Shown here: one piece after another, positions 62,700 to 64,000 of the stretch
Layout: the number at the start of each line of letters is the position of its first letter
Position numbering within the stretch: the stretch's first letter is position 1
Notes under the pieces: model-generated
What the model was told of the DNA's origin: nothing
Seen by the model: only the letters and a program-made list of their open reading frames with translations
The model's database searches: none
Source of the DNA: Hyphomicrobiales bacterium
Lineage (GTDB): Bacteria > Pseudomonadota > Alphaproteobacteria > Rhizobiales > Rhizobiaceae
Direction of reading: 5' to 3'
DNA length: 64,000 bases
NCBI GenBank assembly: GCA_900469955.1
Contig: UBYX01000003.1
Location: 248,001-312,000 of the forward strand
Made by a program: the position numbers and the translations under genes

Positions 62700-63074
62700 A
62701 TGATCATTCGATCGGGCGGTTGTCTGTGCGGAAAAGTTGCCTATAGCGTGCGGGACGCTCCTCTTCGCATCGGCCTTTGTCATTGCGTCGACTGCCGCAA
62801 GGAGAGCGGCTCAAGCTTCGTCACCTTTGGGATCTGGCCGCGGAACGCCTTTGAAAGCTCGGGCGAGGTCAGATTTTTCCGTGGCCGCGGCTTCTGCCCG
62901 AACTGCGGTTCTCGCGTCTTCAACGAAAGCGAAGGAGGCGAGGTGGAAATTCGGGTGGGATCACTCGACATGGCGCCGTCCGATCTCGAACCAACCTATG
63001 AAATCTGGGTGAAACGTCGGGAAAACTGGCTGCGCGCACTCCCGATCGACCAGCATGAGCAAGACCGAGGCTGA
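62700..63074 (+). CDS. GFA (glutathione-dependent formaldehyde-activating)-like protein
   Basis: 124 residues. Zinc ligands appear as GGCLCG (C8, C10), CHCVDC (C27, C29, C32) and FCPNCGS (C66, C69), the GFA/Mss4 pattern. ATG 62700 has CAGGAGA upstream. Substrate unknown; formaldehyde or glutathione-adduct handling is only a family inference. Confidence 0.9.
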   Translation: MIIRSGGCLCGKVAYSVRDAPLRIGLCHCVDCRKESGSSFVTFGIWPRNAFESSGEVRFFRGRGFCPNCGSRVFNESEGGEVEIRVGSLDMAPSDLEPTYEIWVKRRENWLRALPIDQHEQDRG

Positions 63075-63116
63075 GACCAGGCGCACCGCCGTACTTGATC
63101 AAAAAAAGGATCTCCC

Positions 63117-63557
63117 ATGCCGCAGGTGGATTTGCTTGAAAGAGCGATCGCGATCGCCATGGACGCACATGAAGGTCAATCATCGAAGACTGGCGGCCCG
63201 TTTATCGACCATGTGCGACGGGTAGCGGATCAGGTGTCCGCGAATGACGAAAAACTTGTCGCCTGGCTGCACGATGTCGTGGAAAAAGCACCCGGGTGGT
63301 CATTTGATCGCCTTCGTGGCGAAGGATTTCCCGAAGAGGTCGTCCGGGCGGTGGACGCGTTGAGCAAACGCGAGGGCGAGGACTATTTCCAATTCGTCCG
63401 GCGTTCCATCGCCAACCCGCTTGCAATATCCGTCAAACGGGCGGATCTGACCGATAATCTTGCCCAGGCAACTCAAATGGGCGGAGACATATCCAAATAT
63501 GTCGAGGGCCTGCGTATCCTTGATGAGCAATATCCCCGTTGTCTGGCGGAACCTTGA
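63117..63557 (+). CDS. HD-domain hydrolase
   Basis: 146 residues. H32 (IDHVRRVAD), H52-D53 (WLHDVVE) and D110 (KRADLTDN) form the HD metal site, close in style to the SpoT/MESH1 hydrolase domain. Small stand-alone proteins of this type may degrade nucleotides such as ppGpp; this is not shown here. Confidence 0.85.
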   Translation: MPQVDLLERAIAIAMDAHEGQSSKTGGPFIDHVRRVADQVSANDEKLVAWLHDVVEKAPGWSFDRLRGEGFPEEVVRAVDALSKREGEDYFQFVRRSIANPLAISVKRADLTDNLAQATQMGGDISKYVEGLRILDEQYPRCLAEP

Positions 63558-63572
63558 GCCATCTCTCCCGTT
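63548..63572 (+). promoter_or_regulatory. EcfG/RpoE2 promoter of the SDR gene
   Basis: GGAAC, 16 bases, CGTT: exact match to the general-stress promoter, 43 bases before the ATG at 63616. It overlaps the 3' end of the HD gene. Confidence 0.75.
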
Positions 63573-63615
63573 CGTTTCCGCGCAGCACGCGCTAGCACGA
63601 CCGACAGGTGAGCTC

Positions 63616-64000
63616 ATGGAATTTTTATCTAAAGTGGCTCTGGTGACAGGTGCCGGGTCGGGCATTGGCAAGGCGGCAGCAGTCAAGCTTGCCGCAGAAG
63701 GAGCCAAAGTCGGCGTTCTCGGCCGCACGCGAGACGAAATCGACAAGACAGTCGACGAAATCGTCAGATCCGGCGGCGAGGCTCTCAGTCTGGAAGCGGA
63801 TGTATCGGACGAAAGTCAGATGCGGGAAGCGGTCGGAAGGCTCGCCACGCGGTTTGGACGCATCGATATCGTGGTGGTAAACGCAGGCATCAACGGCGTC
63901 TGGGCTCCGATCGACGACCTGAAACCTCAAGAGTTTGACAAGACAATTGCTGTCAATCTTCGGGGCACGTACCTGACTTTCCACACCGTGGTGCCGCATC
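63616..64000 (+). CDS. Short-chain dehydrogenase/reductase (partial)
   Basis: About 128 residues before the window ends. The Rossmann motif TGAGSGIG and the NAG motif in VVVNAGINGV are present; the catalytic Tyr-x-x-x-Lys lies beyond the edge. ATG 63616 has AGGTGA upstream. A perfect stress promoter precedes it. Substrate unknown. Confidence 0.88.
   Translation, partial: MEFLSKVALVTGAGSGIGKAAAVKLAAEGAKVGVLGRTRDEIDKTVDEIVRSGGEALSLEADVSDESQMREAVGRLATRFGRIDIVVVNAGINGVWAPIDDLKPQEFDKTIAVNLRGTYLTFHTVVPH

Overview
This window looks like chromosome or large-replicon DNA from an alphaproteobacterium of the Rhizobium/Agrobacterium group. The evidence is dense operons with 1-4 base overlaps, many solute-binding ABC systems, a TGA-N9-TCA iron box of the RirA type, several GGAAC-N16-CGTT-like general-stress (RpoE2/EcfG) promoters, and a nutrient-deprivation/holin/DUF3618 stress operon. 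No rRNA or CRISPR array was seen; one tRNA-Leu(CAG) is present.

Layout. 1-4 kb (minus strand): an operon of two solute-binding proteins and an M20 amidohydrolase that runs off the left edge. 4.2-10.6 kb (plus): a GAF/PucR-type regulator, then a mevalonate-degradation operon (class II HMG-CoA reductase mvaA, CaiB-type CoA-transferase, enoyl-CoA hydratase, HMG-CoA lyase mvaB). Three copies of a TGTG-N7-CACA dyad lie in the two promoter regions. 10.8-17.8 kb (minus): a hydroxamate-siderophore operon (TonB receptor, cytosolic esterase, FhuC-, FhuD- and FhuB-like transporter) behind an iron box. 18.7-20.5 kb: a pyruvate-oxidase-like ThDP enzyme with a stress promoter. 21.3-31.3 kb: a LysR regulator diverging from a nine-gene peptide-transport operon with creatininase-family, RraA-family, gamma-glutamyltransferase and N-formylglutamate-hydrolase-family enzymes.

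31.5-46.9 kb is patchy accessory DNA: a nucleotidyltransferase-HEPN protein, a Mg/phosphate transport block, a TetR-MFS chimeric pseudogene, an HxlR/MFS pair, VapBC and GNAT/DUF1778 toxin-antitoxin pairs, a run of gene fragments, a truncated SIR2 gene and a decayed tyrosine integrase next to tRNA-Leu(CAG). That last arrangement is typical of an old integrated island. 47-64 kb is ordinary rhizobial backbone with stress genes, a GH25 lipoprotein, a GlxA/methyltransferase divergent pair, a GcvA-type regulator beside a ureohydrolase, a polyamine-type ABC transporter and a nitrilase-family hydrolase, and a stress-promoter-driven SDR gene cut by the right edge.

Main hypothesis. The mevalonate operon, the convergent siderophore operon and the amidohydrolase operon together could import fungal fusarinine/coprogen-type siderophores, hydrolyse their ester and amide bonds, and burn the released anhydromevalonate through mevalonate and HMG-CoA to acetyl-CoA and acetoacetate. 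The individual enzyme families and the shared operators are seen in the sequence; the joint pathway is inference.
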